In this document: piece by piece, positions 5,438-6,838 of the stretch | Position numbering within the stretch: the stretch's first letter is position 1 | Layout of the letters: each line of letters begins with the position of its first letter | Source: TMED26 sp042088965 | Lineage (GTDB): Bacteria; Pseudomonadota; Alphaproteobacteria; Thalassobaculales; Thalassobaculaceae | Direction: 5' to 3' | Length of the DNA: 6,838 nt | Assembly: GCA_042088965.1 (NCBI GenBank) | Contig: JBELLC010000134.1 | Span: 1-6,838, forward strand | Translations under genes and position numbers: made by a program | Notes under the pieces: generated by a model | What the model saw: the letters and a program-made list of their open reading frames with translations, nothing else | The model's database searches: none | What the model was told of the DNA's origin: nothing

Positions 5438-6838
5438 ACGCTCTTAATTGATCAAGGATGGTGCCTAAACTGGCCAAGCAATCATCACCTGCATAAATGA
5501 AACAATCTGCACCAGCGCGCTGCAAAACCGCGTCAGGCCGCCCCGCTATTCCAATCCAATCCGCATTAACAGCCTTCAAAGCGGTCAGCATCGCGGGACC
5601 ACTTTCTTGGTAAAATTTATCAGAAGAACAAATAATCGCCAAATTACTGCCAGATGTCGCCTGAAAGGCCGCAAATGCGTCAGCAATCACTGCCACATCA
5701 CCTTCTGCCACCCCAGCGGTTATGCCGCCTGCGGCCAGGTAATTGCGGGTAAAATCAAGGCGGGGTCCATGATCGGCCGGACGGCCCAACGCCGCCAGAA
5801 AGACCACTGGTGGCCGGCCCATGGCAGCGGTCAAGTTGTCACTGGTATCGCGTAATGCCTCAAAGGCAGCGCTGAGTCGTTGTTGACCCACAGGCTGAAT
5901 TTGGGCCCTGGGACCGCGAAGAGTTGCGGCCAAATCGGCAATGGCAACACCATTGGCGACGCCGTCGACCCGCGCAGAAAATCCGCTGTCATCAGGCACC
6001 GTCCGGGTCACGCGACGTTGCAGCCAAGCAGCATTTTCAGCGCCTAAATCCACGCCTTCAGGGGCCAGGCTATCGGCGTGTAAATTAGCAAACACGTTAA
6101 CGCCAATAAGCTGGCTGCGGCGGTGCGCCAAATCGCGCTCCCGGCTGGCCCAGATTGTGGCAAGGTCGGCTTGCAAGCTGCCCTCCATCAGCATCGCCGC
6201 GACCCCCCCAGCCGCTTCAATCTCTTGGAACTTGGCCCAGGCTGCCGTCGCCATACGATCGGTTAAATCATCAATATACCAACTGCCACCCGCTGGATCG
6301 ATCACTTCCGCAAGGCCACTTTCTTCCTGCAAGACAACCTGTGTGTTGCGGGCAATGCGGCGACCAAAATCGCTTGGCACGCCGCGCCCCTGATCAAAGG
6401 CGGCAACAGCCACACTATCCGCCCCTGCAATACCTGCCGCAAAGCCACCAATTGTCGCCCGCAGCATATTCACCCATGGCTCCCGCACCGCCAAAACGCG
6501 CTCGGCGGTTGTGACATGTAACTGCGCGCGTGCAGCGTCATCCGTTGCGCCGCCGCTGGCCTCTGCCACCCGCGCCCATAACCGGCGCAGGGCCCGCAGT
6601 TTTGCAACCGTCAAAAACAGATCAACACCAGCTGCCAGGGTGAATTCGATTTCACCCAAAGCCTGATCAACAGTGAGTCCCGCCGCCGTCATCGCCCGCA
6701 AATAAGCAACAGCGGTCGCGATTGAGAGGGCGAGATCCATCACCTCATCGGCACCGGCGGCATGATACACCGTGCTGTCCACGGCCACCGCCCGCGACTG
6801 CGGCAGGTGCGCCGCTGAATAACCGGCCAGTTCCGCCA
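5436..6838 (-). CDS. mutA: Methylmalonyl-CoA mutase, small (non-catalytic) subunit, 5' end cut by window
   Basis: The frame is open to the right edge; 466 residues are visible, and the family is usually about 610-640 long, so about 150-170 N-terminal residues lie outside. The visible part starts near AELAGYSAAHLPQSRA and continues into VDSTVYHAAGADE, typical of MutA. The barrel remainder carries SDFGRRIARNTQ, LQEESG and DPAGGSWYIDDLT, which parallel DFSARIARNTQ, LQQESG and DPWGGSYYVERLT in mutB and show common ancestry by duplication. The C-terminal domain (about visible 340-466) keeps the B12-domain fold pattern but lacks the D-x-H-x-x-G motif: the matching stretch reads GRPADHGPRLDF, with no cobalt-binding His in place. 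This fits the known role of MutA as a structural partner in the MutAB heterodimer. The GTG at 6788 is internal, not a start. Promoter and any cobalamin riboswitch would lie beyond the window. Confidence 0.93.
   Translation of the reverse strand, partial: AELAGYSAAHLPQSRAVAVDSTVYHAAGADEVMDLALSIATAVAYLRAMTAAGLTVDQALGEIEFTLAAGVDLFLTVAKLRALRRLWARVAEASGGATDDAARAQLHVTTAERVLAVREPWVNMLRATIGGFAAGIAGADSVAVAAFDQGRGVPSDFGRRIARNTQVVLQEESGLAEVIDPAGGSWYIDDLTDRMATAAWAKFQEIEAAGGVAAMLMEGSLQADLATIWASRERDLAHRRSQLIGVNVFANLHADSLAPEGVDLGAENAAWLQRRVTRTVPDDSGFSARVDGVANGVAIADLAATLRGPRAQIQPVGQQRLSAAFEALRDTSDNLTAAMGRPPVVFLAALGRPADHGPRLDFTRNYLAAGGITAGVAEGDVAVIADAFAAFQATSGSNLAIICSSDKFYQESGPAMLTALKAVNADWIGIAGRPDAVLQRAGADCFIYAGDDCLASLGTILDQLRA

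Noticed and set aside
5941..6514. + strand open frames of 150 and 119 residues inside mutA
   Set aside because: They lie opposite clearly conserved mutA sequence and read as low-complexity A, S, R and P-rich shadows with no domain signature.
1..6838. Search for CRISPR repeats, tRNA genes, insertion sequences, attachment sites and riboswitches
   Set aside because: No spaced direct repeats, cloverleaf, transposase, terminal inverted repeats or cobalamin-riboswitch core was seen. The likely riboswitch position, upstream of mutA, is outside the window.

Overview
The window looks like chromosomal core-metabolism DNA from a bacterium, most probably an alphaproteobacterium of moderate GC content. 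This rests on the flavour of the proteins: an omega-amino acid:pyruvate aminotransferase of proteobacterial type, a two-subunit methylmalonyl-CoA mutase, a short Cys-containing lipoprotein and an Ala-rich Sel1-repeat protein. The assignment is by recognition only. No mobile element, CRISPR array, tRNA or rRNA was seen.

Layout, left to right. Positions 1-397 have no convincing gene; the first 58 bases may hold the edge of a neighbouring gene. A 43-residue single-span membrane protein on the + strand (398-529) is preceded by a small hairpin and a clear ribosome binding site. It ends in a short convergent gap (530-642) with an imperfect hairpin. Everything further right is on the minus strand. 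Read in transcription order, these genes are mutA (5' end outside the window, down to 5436), mutB (5430-3271), a class III aminotransferase (3131-1806), a small lipoprotein (1703-1416) and a Sel1-repeat protein (1419-643).

mutA and mutB encode the inactive small and catalytic large subunits of adenosylcobalamin-dependent methylmalonyl-CoA mutase. They are tightly coupled: the mutA stop codon lies inside the mutB ribosome binding site. The enzyme turns (R)-methylmalonyl-CoA into succinyl-CoA, the last step of propionyl-CoA assimilation. The aminotransferase next door moves amino groups from omega-amino acids (beta-alanine, possibly 3-aminoisobutyrate) to pyruvate. If it uses 3-aminoisobutyrate, the product methylmalonate semialdehyde would become propionyl-CoA and feed the mutase, so the cluster could join thymine or valine breakdown to the TCA cycle; that link is inference. 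The lipoprotein and Sel1 genes overlap by 4 bases and look like a coupled cell-envelope pair of unknown function.

I did not find an undescribed multi-gene system. The items most worth a second look are the small membrane protein with its leader hairpin, the lipoprotein/Sel1 pair, the aminotransferase-mutase linkage, and the paired 7-G runs in both mutase subunits.
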